Below, piece after piece: positions 47,074-58,710 of a stretch of DNA of 64,000 bases (its first letter is position 1; every line of letters starts with the position of its first letter). The stretch spans positions 434,001-498,000 of the forward strand of contig SNVD02012295.1 of the NCBI GenBank assembly GCA_013180625.2, given 5' to 3'. The stretch comes from Boswellia sacra (Eukaryota; Streptophyta; Magnoliopsida; Sapindales; Burseraceae). The notes under the pieces were generated by a model, which worked only from the letters and a program-made list of their open reading frames with translations, searched no databases and was not told where the DNA came from. The translations under genes were made by a program, and so were the position numbers.

Positions 47074-47669
47074 CTATGAGTTAGGGATATGCTTCCCATC
47101 CAGTTTTCTTATAAACTGACAAACATGGTCGTTTTGAGTCAGATTCACTAGACTATAACGTTCCTGCTCATCTCGAAATTGTGTCCACAATTTAAAAATT
47201 TCATGCTACACAAGTCCACAAGAATGCTTCTCAAGAGTCACTTGGATATCATCCAAAGACTCCCTACTCAGTCCATTCTTGATGAACTATAGTTTATCCT
47301 CTCGATTATTAGACAAAATCCCAAGGATAGGTAACGCTAGTTACAAGTCTATCTTGCACATCTGTGACAAACTTGTAACCTTTTCGCTCTTCGCTTTTTG
47401 GCACAAGAGCTTTTTCCCAAAGCTGGCATGTGTGAAATAAGATTATCTGAAAACTCACAAGAAAATCAAACCTTGGCTTCAGTTAACCATCTTAAATCAG
47501 CAGGAATACCCTTGCACATCAACATCCTTAGTCTTTCTATACGAGCTTTGTAAAATTTAAGCAAATCATTTTGAGAAAAAGAGGAAAAATGTTTGTGTAG
47601 ATTTGAGAGAATGGTATCCATGTGAAAAAAATGAGAGAGACAAAAAGAAAATGAATACAAGGTGAGCAA
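47074..47669 (-). pseudogene. Unidentified cargo frame, copy 1
   Basis: Counterpart of 40902-41498. The - strand shows SHFFHMDTILSNLHKHFSSF, then LKFYKARIERLRMLMCKGIP, LRWLTEAKV, CEFSDNLISHMPALGKSS and CAKKRRAKRLQVCHRCAR, followed by interrupted sequence ending HIPNS and TAG. Cys-rich and basic. No known family is recognised. It lies between the truncated integrase and the LOG-like copy, about 140 bp from the integrase break. Confidence 0.55.
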
Positions 47670-47810
47670 TAGTTTTTAGGGAACTGAAAAATCGACTTTA
47701 AAAGCCACTGAGTACCGTATTCGCCACTTGACCGGGAAAAATCAATTCTTAAAAAGGATCGATTAAAGCAATTGACTCTTTATTTTGGTCAAAATTTTCA
47801 AGGAATGGTT

Positions 47811-49990
47811 TTAACCTTTACGATTTGGGTTAACCGTTTTTTCTAAGATCTGTTTTATCTCCTTATTTGCTAATTCAACTTGGCCACTTGTTTGCGGGTG
47901 ATAAGGTGTAGAAATTTTATGGGTTATTCCATATTTCTTCATTAAAGTTTCAAATGGTTTGTTACAAAAATATGTACCCCTATCACTAATAATGGCTCGA
48001 GGAATTCCAAATCTACACAAGATATTCTCTTCAAGAATTTGATAACTATTTTGTGATCATTGTTTCGATATGGAATTGCCTTGACCCATTTTGAAACATA
48101 CTTTACTGTAACAAGAATGTACACAAAACCAAATAACGATGGAAAAGGTCTCAAAAAATCAATACCCCAATAGTCAAAGATTTCAACCACAATAATGAGA
48201 TTCAAAGGCATCATGTTTTGTTTTGAAATGGATCCCAATTTTTGACAATTTTCACAAGTTTTGCAAGATGCATGTGCATCATTAAATAAAGTGGGCCAAT
48301 AAAATCCACATTGTAAGATTTTAGTAGCTGTTGTTTTAGATGAAAAATGTCCTCCACATGCTTCGGAATGACAAAAATTAATGACACCACTTACCTCATT
48401 GTCGGGTATGCATCTTCTAATTATTTGGTCCGGACATTATTTGAACAAATATAGGTCATCCCAATAAAAATTTTTCACCTTGGTCAAAAACTTCCTTTTG
48501 TCTTGAGCATTCCAATGAGGTGGCATTTTTCCTGTTGCAAGGAAATTTACAATGTTAGCAAACCAAGGTACTGCAGCAATAGAGAATAAAAATTCATCAA
48601 GAAAGAGTCATTGATAGGTGAAGTTTCAATTAATGTCTCTGTCGTTAATCTTTAAAGATAATCTACAACGACATTTTCGGCTCCGTTCTTATCCTTTATT
48701 GTGATATTAAATTCTTGGAGCAATAAGATCCACTGTATCAATCTAGGTTTTGCATCTTGTTTAAACATTAAATATCTCATAGCTACATGGTCAGTGTAGA
48801 CAATCTTTGGATAACCAATTAAATAAGATCGAAATTTGTCCAATGCAAATACTACCGCAAGTAGTTCTTTTTCAATTGTTGTATAATTCATTTGTGCATC
48901 ATTTAAAGTCCTACTTGCATAGTATATCACATAAGGCTTACCTTCTTATCTTTGTCCTAAGACAACACCAACGACATAGTCACTTACATCACACATCAAT
49001 TCAAAAGGCAAGGACCAATCAGGAGATTGTATAATTGGAGCAGTTGTTAAAAGTCCAATTAATTTATCAAAGGCATTTTGACATTCTTGAGTCCATTCAA
49101 AAGAAGTGTCTTTTAGTAAGAGGTTACAAAGAGGTTTAGATATAGCACTGAAATTTTTTATGAACCTCCTATAAAATTTAGCATGCCTTAAGAATGAACG
49201 AACTTCTTTGACTGTTTTTGGTGGAGGCAAATGGGAAATTAAGTCCACTTTTGCTTTGTCCACTTCAATTCCCTTAGAAGACACCACATGACCTAAGATA
49301 ATTCTTGAAGTGACCATATAATGGCATTTTTCTCAATTCAAAATAAGACCCTTTTTCTACACGCCTTTTTAAGACTTTTACTAAATTTTCAAGACAATTC
49401 TCAAAATAATTTTGAAAGACAGTTAAATCATCCATGAAAACTTCTAAACAATGCTCAATCATGTCACTAAAAATGCTTAACATGCCTCTTTGAAATGTGG
49501 CTGGGGCATTACAAAGTCCAAAAGGCATCCTCCTAAATGCAAAAGTGCCGAAGGGGCATATGAATGTGGTCTTTTCTTGGTCTTCGAGTGCAATGGGAAT
49601 TGATAATAGCCTCAGTATCCATCAAGAAAGTAGTAGTAAGGGTGCCCTGCTACTCTTTCAAGAATTTGATCAAGGAATGGTAAAGGAAAATGTTCTTTTC
49701 TGGTGACAGCATTTAATTTTCTATAATCAATGCACATCTTCCAACTAGATGAGACTCGAGTTGGTAATAATTCACCCTTTTCATTTTTGACTAATGTAAT
49801 GCCAGATTTCTTAGGTACTACTTATGTAGGGCTAACCCACTTACTATCAGAAATAGGGTAGATAATTCCCACATCAAGTAGTTTGAGAACTTCAGCCATA
49901 ATCACCTCTTTCATATGGGCATTTAATCTCCTTTGAGGTTGTTGGGATGTTTTGGCATTTTCTTTTAAATGTATTCTATGTGTACAAATC
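47811..49990 (-). pseudogene. Element 1 pol: reverse transcriptase, RNase H, integrase
   Basis: Order on the - strand: RT (about 49960-49280) with VVPKKSG, CIDYRKLNAVTRKEHFPLPF, MPFGLCNAPATFQRGM and the active site VFMDDLTVF; connection and RNase H start (49317-48946) with GHVVSSKGIEVDKAKVDLI and FYRRFIKNFS; RNase H (48930-48652) with [20 protein letters not shown] and [11 protein letters not shown]; integrase (about 48450-47811) with [27 protein letters not shown] and [12 protein letters not shown], which supply the DDE residues. Integrase ends just after this point and its C-terminal third is lost. Several stops and frameshifts interrupt the frame. The FMDD-type RT and the domain order fit the Athila branch of Ty3/gypsy. 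Confidence 0.9.
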
Positions 49991-50223
49991 AAAGTGTTAA
50001 TGCCTTTTATGTCTTTTAAAGGTCATCCGATTGTATTTTTATGTCTTTTAAGTATGTGTATCAACTTACGTTTTTGCTTGCTTGTGAGGGATGAAGAAAT
50101 TACCACCGGATATGTCTAATTCTCCTCAAGATATGCATATTTCAGTCCTTCAGGTAAGGGCTTCAGTTATAACTTGGGAGCTTCCTCTTCCTTGCTTTCA
50201 TTCATTTACCCCAATTCTTTGAA

Positions 50224-52690
50224 TCATGGTTTTGAGCCTTTTTCCATCACCTGTGCACAATCTAGTAAAGAACATATATCATAAAGATCAGGCTCTAGTT
50301 CCATACTTGATTCTAATGAATTGACTAAACAGGTTTCCAAATGGTCAGAAGAACTTCCTTTTTGGATATGGTCTTCCACAATAATTTCAATCATACTAGC
50401 CTCCTCAATTTCATCTTTTTCTTCATGTGGTTGTTTACACATATTAAAAACGTTAAGTTCTAATGTCATGTTTCCGAATGATAGCTTTATGACTCTATTC
50501 CTGCAATTAATCAAAGCATTAGAGCTAGCTAGAAACAAACGCCCTAAAATAACAAGAATTGAATTGCATACTTCCACTGGTTGTGTGTCCAAGACGATAA
50601 AATCTACTGGATAAATTAATTTACGAACTTAAACTAACACATCTTCTACTATTCCTCTTGGTACTTTAATTGATCTATCAGCAAGCAAAAGAGTCACAGA
50701 AGTCGGTTTTAACTCACCTAGATTAAGTTTCTGAAAAATCGAGTATGGAAGCAAATTCATACTAGCACCAAGATCAAGTAAAGCTTGTTCAATTTTATGG
50801 TCTCCAATAACACATGAAATTGTTGGACAACTAGGATCCTTATATTTCACTGTATTATTGTTTTGAAGAATAGCACTTACTTGCTTGGCTAGAAAGGCCT
50901 TTTTTTTCACATTCAATTTCCTTTTCACAGTGCACAAGTCTTTCAAAAATTTTGCATAAGAAGATACCTGTTTGATCATATCTAACAAGGGAATGGTGAC
51001 CTTTACCTATTTGAAAATTTCAAAGATTTCAGAATTGTGAGTTGGCTTCTTTTGTGTGCCTAATGCTTGAGGAAATGGAGGCACAAATGAGAATTTGGTT
51101 TCTTTTTTGCTAGGTGTTGGTTTGGCAACCTCTTCCTACCCTTTAGAGATCGATTCTTCTTCTTTCTCATAAGGGTTGGGAATGTGTTTTTCAATAACCT
51201 TACCATTGCGAAGGGTCATGACTGATTTGGATTGGTCAAAATAATGGTTACTTGAACTCCCTGCATTTGAGTTAGATTGATCTTTGGGGTTTTGCAATGT
51301 TCGAGAAGAAAATTTTTCTTTTTCTTGGATGCTAAATGTAGATGCAAATTTTACAAGAGTGTCTGACAAATTTGCTAATGTTTGAGCAATTTGACTATTG
51401 AAAGTCTCTTGCATTGTAATGAATAAATGCAATGCCTCTTTAAAGTGATTCCTAGGAGAAGGAGCATATACATGATCATGAGAATTTTGAAAATTTTTTC
51501 GTGTTTGAAAAGGGACTTGTGAAGATTGTCCATGATTGTCATTTTTTCAACTAAAATTTGGATGATTGCTCCAACCGGGATTGTAGGTTTGTGAGTATGG
51601 ATTGTGATTTGGCCTTTTGAAAGTGTCCAAGGCATTGACTTGTTCATGGAGACATTCCCTAAAGGCAGGCAAAGTTGGGCAATCATCAGTAGAGTGGTCA
51701 TTGTCATTACAAATGTGACAGATAATTTCTTGAATATAATTCAATTGACCACTCTTTTTCATTTCTAAAGCCTCGACTTTTCTAGCTAGGGATGCATATT
51801 TTACTTGAAGGTCATGGTCTTCCCTAAGGTTGTGAATGCCTTTGTTGGATGTCGAGGTTGGGGCCTTGCTTGGTACCTCATAGGTGCCAGCAATGTCCCA
51901 ATTTTGTGCCTTGTTTGTCAAGAAATCTAGGTAATCAATTGTTTCCTCAGGGTCTTTATCTCCAAATTCTCTATGACGCATTAACTATACTAGTTGCCTA
52001 TCTTGAGGTGTTAACCCTTCATAGAAGTGTGCAACTACTCTCCAAGTTTCAAACCCATGGTAAGGACAGGTGTTAAGTAGTTCCTTATACCTATCCCAAC
52101 ATTGGTAAAAGGTTTCCCCTTGTTTTGAGTGAAATTGGAAATTTATCTTTTAAGAGAATTTGTCCTATGGGCAGGAAAATTTTTTTTCAAAAATTGTTTT
52201 TTCATCTTATCCCATGAACTGATGGAATTTTACCTCAAATTTTGTAGCCATATTCTAGCTTTATCTTTTAAAGAAAAAGGAAAAAGCTTTAATCTAATCG
52301 TGTTTATACTACAATTTGGGTCACTATAAGAGTTACACACCTCTTCAAAGATTTTTAAGTACGAATACGGGTTCTCCATATCAAGACCATGACAGGTGGG
52401 TAGAAGTTGAACAAAACTTGGTTTGAAATTGAAATGGATTGAATCGGGAGGAGAAACTACAGAAGATGGTGCGTTAGTCCTTACCGGATTCATGTAATCT
52501 TTGAGGTTTCTTGGTTGGTTTTGATCATTTTGTTGGGAACGGTTGTCCCCTTTATCTGTGAACCTTTCAACTTGATTGTCGCCATGTTTTCTAAGGAAGA
52601 TAATGTTTTTCTAACAAGTCTACCACTAGATGTTCGTGACCAAATTTTCATGCAAGAAAGAGAAAAGAAAAGAGAAGAAAAGATGAACAC
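50224..52690 (-). pseudogene. Element 1 gag and protease
   Basis: Gag (52690-51136) shows IRLKLFPFSLKDKARIWLQN, a middle segment 51981-51547 with the linker TIDYLDFLTNKAQNWD and an intact CX2CX4HX4C knuckle (CHICNDNDHSTDDC), then a coiled segment and VMTLRNGKVIE. Protease (50988-50629) shows FLKDLCTVKRKLNVKKKAFL, then the active site ALLDLGASMNLLPYSIF and SVTLLLADRSIKVPRGIVED. The continuation 50592-50224 (ILVILGRLFLASSNALINCR) leads to the acidic linker before RT. Frameshifts and stops separate the pieces. The knuckle is intact here but mutated in element 2. Confidence 0.88.
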
Positions 52691-52748
52691 ACGACAAAGT
52701 AAAAAATTAATATCTAAAATGAGAAAAGAGAATACCTACAATTTTGCA

Positions 52749-52787
52749 CACCAATTTTTACCTTCCCCGGCAATGGCGCAAAAAACT
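52749..52787 (-). other. Primer-binding site of element 1
   Basis: Directly after LTR C on the - strand: AAGTTTTTTGCGCCATTGCC then GGGGAAGG. This is the tRNA-Asp-type primer site typical of Athila elements, with one change near its start. Confidence 0.8.
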
Positions 52788-54225
52788 TGACACATCCGAA
52801 AATAGGATTGTCTCCTAAGTATAGGAGTGTTGAAGTAATAAACCCGGTGAGACCGGAGTCGATCAATGAAGAAGAGTATTTTAGCGCTACAAATTAAAAG
52901 GTAAGCAAATATGATATAAATAATTCAAATGAAGAGCAAGATGATATTAACAAATAAAAGCAAGATGGTAGACTATATAACCGATCATTCAAATGTAAAT
53001 CAAGAATAAGAGGTTGTTAAACCATCCATGGAAATGAAGGAACAATTTAATAATAAACAAGAACATTTAAAATACACAAATAAGAGAAATTGACACAGTA
53101 ATAATGAAAGCTAAGGTTAGGGGATCCGCCCTTGATATATCAAATAAGGATAAATAGCCCATTTTAGTTATATGAATTTATATTTGTTTCATTACCAATA
53201 TTTATACTACTTTCTTATAAATGGGTTCAAGCATCCAATGTACCAATCACCATATGTCTACAACAAATCAAGGTTCCTAACTAGATTTGTGTCGGTAAGG
53301 AGGAACCATACGACATCTATAAAGGATCCAAGCATTTGATGTGCCAAGGATTGTTGGATCAAGACCTCCACTTTACGAGTGGTGTCAAGATTGATTAGAG
53401 AAATAAATATACATCATATAAAATAAATAACACAAGATTATGATTATTAAACACATATCAAAGGGTTAGAAAATCCTTACCCTCATATCAAGGGTTTTAC
53501 TCTTTCACCTTAGCAAGAGAGAATTTAGCAAAACATTATAAAAGAAAGAAAACAAATTGCAAGAAAAAGAAAATTCATTAATAACATTAAAACACAAGAG
53601 GGAAAATTACAATAACAAGAGATCTCAACCAAGGCCAAGATGCCCTAATGGGTCACAAGGCACCTCTATTTATAGATACATTCAGGGGCAAACTTGTCAA
53701 ATTACAAAGGAACATTTGCCAAATATTTTGTTGACAATTGGGGTAATTAGGTGAACCAACTTTGACCACCAATTTTGATATTGAATTATTGATAATTTTG
53801 ATCACATGTCTTGTAGGTATTTCTCTAATCTTTCTAGAACATCTTGATTCATACGATTTGGATACGTATTTTGAGAGATATGGTCAAAATACTGAGGCAT
53901 GGTCAGGCTAGGCCGAAACTATAGATGGGTTCACTTCAAGCCCATTTTTGGTCCACTAAGAGTCCGAATTTGATGATGCTTGTGGCATACAATCTTATAG
54001 ACAATTTAATCAGCTTTCCAAAACATAAAGATTTGCACCATTTTGATATATAAATAGAAAGTTATGCCCATTTTACTGAACCTACAACAAAACTAACATT
54101 AAGAGAAACTTAATTCAAAAGATGCAAAGAGTATAAATATGCCTAAGTTGAGGAATTTAATGACACTATCAATATAATATGATGAATTAAGCTCTTTTTA
54201 AACATACATATTTAAGTGTTCATCG
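52788..54225 (-). repeat. LTR C (5' LTR of element 1)
   Basis: 1438 bp, ending GGATGTGTCA beside the primer site. Its first base is C instead of T (CGATGAACAC). It shares with LTR B the 85-bp segment missing from LTR A. The junction with MULE transposase sequence is at 54225/54226. Confidence 0.85.
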
Positions 54226-55325
54226 CCTAGCACTAGGAACCTCCTCATCAGAACTACTTATTAATTTTTCAAAGTTCTCCCCATCACTTTGATAATGTGA
54301 TGGGTCCTCAGATGACTCCTCTCTACTACTGTTGTCTACCCTCCTATCGAAAGGTATTGGAACAATATCACTCTCAGGTTTATCATCTTCATCAAATTCA
54401 GAAGACTGGTTATTTTCTGTGTGACAGGTAGATTTTTGTATCGAAACTTCAGCATTAGGGTCAAACTGAACAACCTTAATAGACACCTTTGTTGCATTTC
54501 CATCTACCCTATTATAAACATTTTCATTTCCATCTATCCTATTAGAGGCTTCATTATCAATTCTATCATTGCCTTATTCTTTATTTCCAACTTTAGAACC
54601 CTCATCGACATTTCCTTCTATCTCATCTACTGTATCTCATTCTAACCCACTAACATGAGCATTACCATCATTTATTGCATCTCCATTAACCTATGTCCCT
54701 GAGCATTACCATTATCTGTTACAACTCTATCTAATTCATTAACCTGAGCATTACCATCTCCTGTATCTCCATATAACCCACTAACTGAGCATTACCATCT
54801 CCTGCATCTCCATATAACCCACTAACCTGAGCATTACCATCGTCTGCTACAACTCTATTTAACTCACTGACATGAGTACTACCCTTATGTACTGCATCTC
54901 CATCTAACCCACTAACCTGATCATTTCCACCTACCCCACTCACCTTAATTCATTATCACTAGGCAATGGCATATTACCCAACTGAGGAACATTTTCATGG
55001 AGCTCACTTGGGAATTTAGTCATAAGTGGCTCAACATACATTGTTCCAACCTCTATTGTTATGGTAATCTCTAAAATCCCCCTTTTTTCATACATCTCCA
55101 AAGTTTTTAAAAAATCAAGGTTACTATCGATTCCTTTTGCATATCATTCCAAGGCAGTGGCGCATAAAATATCACATCCCTATGATCTAAAAGGCCTAGT
55201 TCACAACATTGATTGGCAGCACTAAACAAACCTATTCTAGACACTCTATTGGGGTCTATATAACCAAATGAGATCTTGCGACCTTTATAATTAGATGCTA
55301 AAAAAATTCCCCCATTAGACTGCCA
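54226..55325 (-). pseudogene. MULE transposase, N-terminal part
   Basis: From about 55325 the - strand reads RKISFGYIDPNRVSRIGLFS, then AANQCCELGLLDHRDVIFYA and PLPWNDMQ, then, after a one-base frameshift, SNLDFLKTLEMYEKRGILEI and TITIEVGTMYVEPL. This resembles the N-terminal domain of plant MURA-type transposases (short FL..LxMYEKRG..EI strand-helix motif before an acidic region). A long acidic, repeat-containing region follows (about 54943-54640). The last part is 54486-54226, which ends SSSDEEVPSARR at the retroelement junction. The gene reads inward from the right MULE end. The catalytic domain that should follow is absent from the window. Confidence 0.6.
54640..54945 (-). repeat. Minisatellite in the acidic linker of the MULE transposase
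   Basis: Phrases of the type CACTAACCTGAGCATTACCA and TCTGCATCTCCATATAACC (plus strand) recur five or six times with variable spacing. They encode repeated GNAQVSGLYGDAGD-like peptides on the - strand. Confidence 0.7.
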
Positions 55326-56121
55326 TATGCATTAACCATAGATATTGATAGTCACATATTGATCAGAACATTAAAAAAAATAAGAAAATTAGTTAATCAA
55401 ATAAACTAAGAACACAGTTACCATGCACCATAGAGAAGTAAATAAATAAACATTGTTGTTCATGCATGCAAGTCAGAAAATAATGAAGTCTTGACATAAA
55501 CTCACAACACAGTCGCAATGCACCACAAAAAAGAATATAAATTACAACATTTTTCATCCATGCATGTAACGAAAACAGTGTAGTCATACATCTTAATGCA
55601 TCATTTAACTTCTTTTCATTTCAATTTTTAAAAACCTTAGTTGTCCTTAAATGTCAGGGTTTCAATTTCATGCTAGTTATACAAACAAAATAGCATCAAA
55701 CAATATAAATGATTTTGCTACTTAACCAAAAGTTAAAATATGAAAAATCCTTAAATATTCTTCCAAAAATATCAACATTCTTACGCTTTAATAATGTCAT
55801 ATGCAAGGCACATACAGGCCAAAATGACAACAACATAGGGAAACGTCACTTACTTTCCGATATCTAGCTCAGCTTCAACGAGTTCTCTCTGGTTCAGAGC
55901 AGCTTCCACTCATGTCATATGCCTTTAGTTACAAAATGTGGGAAGAAAGGAAGTGGGGTGGGCCAGTTAAGTCAAGGGAGGGAGAATTGGGCAAAAGAAA
56001 GTGAGGTGGGGCAGCTCTATTTTTTTTTTAAAAATTTCTTGACTTGTTTTTATAGTGCTGACTTGGATGAAGTAAATGACAAAGCTACCCCTTTAACATC
56101 TATTTATTTACATATTTCCAC
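55326..56121 (-). other. MULE right internal region, transposase leader
   Basis: This lies between the right TIR and the N-terminal transposase exon. It should contain the promoter, leader and first intron of the transposase gene. A GC-richer stretch at 55850-56010 may be the first exon. No coding motif is identified. Confidence 0.35.
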
Positions 56122-56251
56122 TGGCAAAGTTAACAGAAGGGAGGTATGTGATGTATTTATCAAAACATAGGGACCTAATATACAAAAAGGTAAAAGGCCT
56201 GTCTGGATGATAATTTCCCCAAAGGTAGGGGAGATATATGACATTAACGTA
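56122..56251 (-). repeat. MULE right terminal inverted repeat
   Basis: Inverted partner of 34019-34150. The following TTTTTATAA (56252-56260) is the second copy of the 9-bp target duplication. Confidence 0.88.
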
Positions 56252-56260
56252 TTTTTATAA

Positions 56261-57720
56261 AACAATTTTTTTTTTAAATGAAAGAGAATCTATTAATACA
56301 ATTGTGAAAAAAAAGCCAGTCTAGGTCTGGTCGGGTTGGGGAAATCTGCACACCTCTAACTACCACAAAATGTTGATATTTATGGAGGAGAAATTAAATA
56401 AAAATTATCAAAAGATATGTAAATTCTACTTATTTTAGAGTAAGATTTGTAATGTCAGAAAGTTTGAATTTCCATTGTACGTTTTGGATCCAATTTGTAA
56501 AATCACATCCACATAATTTAGGCTAAGTAAGGCGCCAAACCTGTTGTTTGGAAAGTAATGTCTAACCCTCACTTTACCAATTCCATTACATAAAACAACT
56601 TGAACAAAGTGGAGGGTGTTAGAGTCTTTTCAATATTTAATAGGATAAAATAAAAGAAATTTGCTTCCTTGGACTTTGTTAGACTTGTGATTGCATTGAA
56701 AGTTGACATGTGGCATAGAAAAAGTAGATAGGTAAACAAAGTGAACACTAAAAGATCGTCTCCGATTTTTTGTTATTTTAGTATTGGTGCAAGAAAAAAC
56801 TTCTCCAAGGAATATAAGCTTGAAAACTCCACTAATGAAGCTTAAATAATCATCAAAGAGATTGTTGCACTTGCTAAAGTATACAAGAACCATCACATAA
56901 AGGTTAGGGATGCATTGGTCCAGGAAAGTGATGGAAAATAGTAAGTGCAACTCTTGGAAAAAAGTTTAACTTTTTGGTTTGTGAGAATCAATAGCAGAAA
57001 GCCCTTAAATTGAGTTTTCTTATGAGCATTTTTGAACTTTGTATGAAAAAAATAGTAATTTTTCTAACATGCATTGCAAAAAGGAACTTACCTTTTTTTG
57101 GTAATTTTTCTAGTTTAAATAATGTAAAATGTTGGAGAACTTTATGTTAAAAAATGTCTTGAGTTTTAATGGTTTTCTTTGTTGTTTGCTATCGTTGTGT
57201 AACATTAGGACTCTTTCTATAGTTAGTGGATGTTGCTAGGAATGAAGGAAATACATGGATTGATAAGTCATTTTATGCTTCAATTATTGTTATTATTATT
57301 AGGAAAAAATTTCATCCATGACTGCGGGGTAATGCCTAAATACATTTTGACCCATGCCTTTAGGGAATAGTGGAAAATGATCTTGATGTTATCATTTTTT
57401 TTTGGGTTAAGCTAGGCTGTAGATATTAAAATAACTTGAATACCCCACTAACATCTCAATTAAAACAATAGATTGACTTGAATACCCTTTTGCCAAGTTT
57501 GACATACAAAAAAATGTTTTTCTTATATGGGATCCTAGCTCGAGCAACTAAAGTAAAAATGCCTTAAATCACCACCACGCCAAGAGCTCCTGATATAATA
57601 CATGTTGAGTAATTAATTTATATTTTATTATTATTTTTTAATAACGATTGAGACCCTAAATGAGTTGCAACCTCTCAAAGCAACCACTACAATTTTTAGT
57701 TTGTATTTTGATCATTGCCA
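56261..57720. other. Spacer with transposon scraps
   Basis: No gene. CTGCACACCTCTA (56346-56358) looks like another hAT-type terminus without partner. A block at 57300-57400 (TGCGGGGTAATGCC, CATGCCTTTAGGGAATAG) resembles MITE ends. Confidence 0.3.
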
Positions 57721-58710
57721 CCATTGGCAGGGCTGACTCAACCGCTAGGCAACTGCCTTGGCCCCAACTTCTAGTAAGGCCTCAAAAGTTTATACTCCAT
57801 CATTGAAGCCCTAAACTAAAATATGGTAAGAACCCAAATTTTTGTTTAAATTCTTAGGGCCCTAAAATCTATGTTACATCATTAACACATTAAACCTAAA
57901 ATTTAATAAAGCCCCAAATATTTTGATTAAATCCTTAAAGGCCCTATTTTATGTAGAGATGATTAATTACGAAATTTTAGCTTTTCAAAGATTTAAATAT
58001 GCAATATATTTTATTTTCTTAAATAATAATTCTTTTTTTTTTTGGAAATCAAGTTTAATGAAAATACAAAGTCAAATTATTTCCTTAAATATCTATAATT
58101 AATTCTACTAGAAATCAATTACAATTTAATTATAGTACCTTATTTTCAAATTTATATAAATGTATTTTCAAATTTCAAAAGAATGCGAAGATTATGATTG
58201 ATATGTAGTGTTAGAAAAAATTAAACATGACTATACAAGTTAAAGCTCTTAACTTTATATGCATTTTTTTTTAATTACAAACTTATATTTCTAACTCAAA
58301 CACATATATCAAACTTTCTCATTCTATCAAGATTAATGATCAAGATGGCATATTATCTTATTATAATTTTCGGTTTCTAAAACTATCTACTTTAACAATT
58401 TTTTATTTTTATCAATTTTATTTATTTTATTTTTATTTTTATTCATTTTTATTAGAAAATATAAATTTATATAAGAAAAAGTTATGCAAAGATTTGAAAA
58501 ATTAGTTAAATACTAAAACCGAGCCTTTTCATAAATATGTAAAAAAATAATAAAATATACAAACAAAATTTTAATAATTGAATAAAAATACTAATAAAAT
58601 TATGATCAAATTTTAAATAAAAATTATAATTTTAATGGTATTTAATTTTTTTTCTAAATATCAAAAAGCTTTTTCTTTTGCCTTAGGTCCCTTTCCTTTA
58701 GCTAGCATTG
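57721..58710. other. AT-rich spacer with possible hAT remnant
   Basis: GGCAGGGCTGACTCAACCGCT (from 57728) followed by repeated AAGGCC..CAAA and AGGGCCCTAAAA phrases resembles the left part of a non-autonomous hAT element. A possible right part (TTTGCCTTAGGTCCC, 58677-58691) lacks the terminal repeat. The interior is almost pure A/T. Confidence 0.25.

Larger units (their letters stand above)
37274..54225 (-). mobile_element. Athila-like Ty3/gypsy array: LTR-internal-LTR-internal-LTR
   Basis: Three related LTRs lie in the same (-) orientation at 52788-54225, 43692-45102 and 37274-38589. Internal regions are 45103-52787 (element 1) and 38590-43691 (element 2). The two elements share the middle LTR. 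This structure arises by unequal recombination between LTRs of neighbouring or homologous copies. Element 1 keeps gag, protease, RT, RNase H and most of integrase. Element 2 keeps gag only. Both carry the same extra 3' cargo: an unidentified frame and a LOG-like gene. No matching target-site duplication was found at the outer ends (CTAAC versus CCTAG), consistent with rearrangement. All coding parts are broken. Confidence 0.85.
34019..56251. mobile_element. Mutator-like element (MULE), 22 kb with nested retroelements
   Basis: Terminal inverted repeats at 34019-34150 and 56122-56251 are about 130 bp long and highly similar (GTTAATGTCAT, GAAATTATCAT, CTATGTTTTGATAAAT, GTTAACTTTGCCA on the inward strands). 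They are flanked by the identical 9-bp target duplication TTTTTATAA (34010-34018 and 56252-56260). Inside, a GRF zinc-finger gene reads rightward from the left end. Parts of a MURA-type transposase gene read leftward from the right end. The middle of the transposase is replaced by an LTR fragment and an Athila-like array. Without these (about 17.7 kb) the MULE would be roughly 4.5 kb. It is unlikely to move by itself. Confidence 0.85.

Noticed and set aside
37269..54230. Target-site duplication for the outer ends of the Athila-like array
   Set aside because: The flanking pentamers CTAAC and CCTAG do not match, and shifting by one base still leaves a mismatch. No duplication is claimed.
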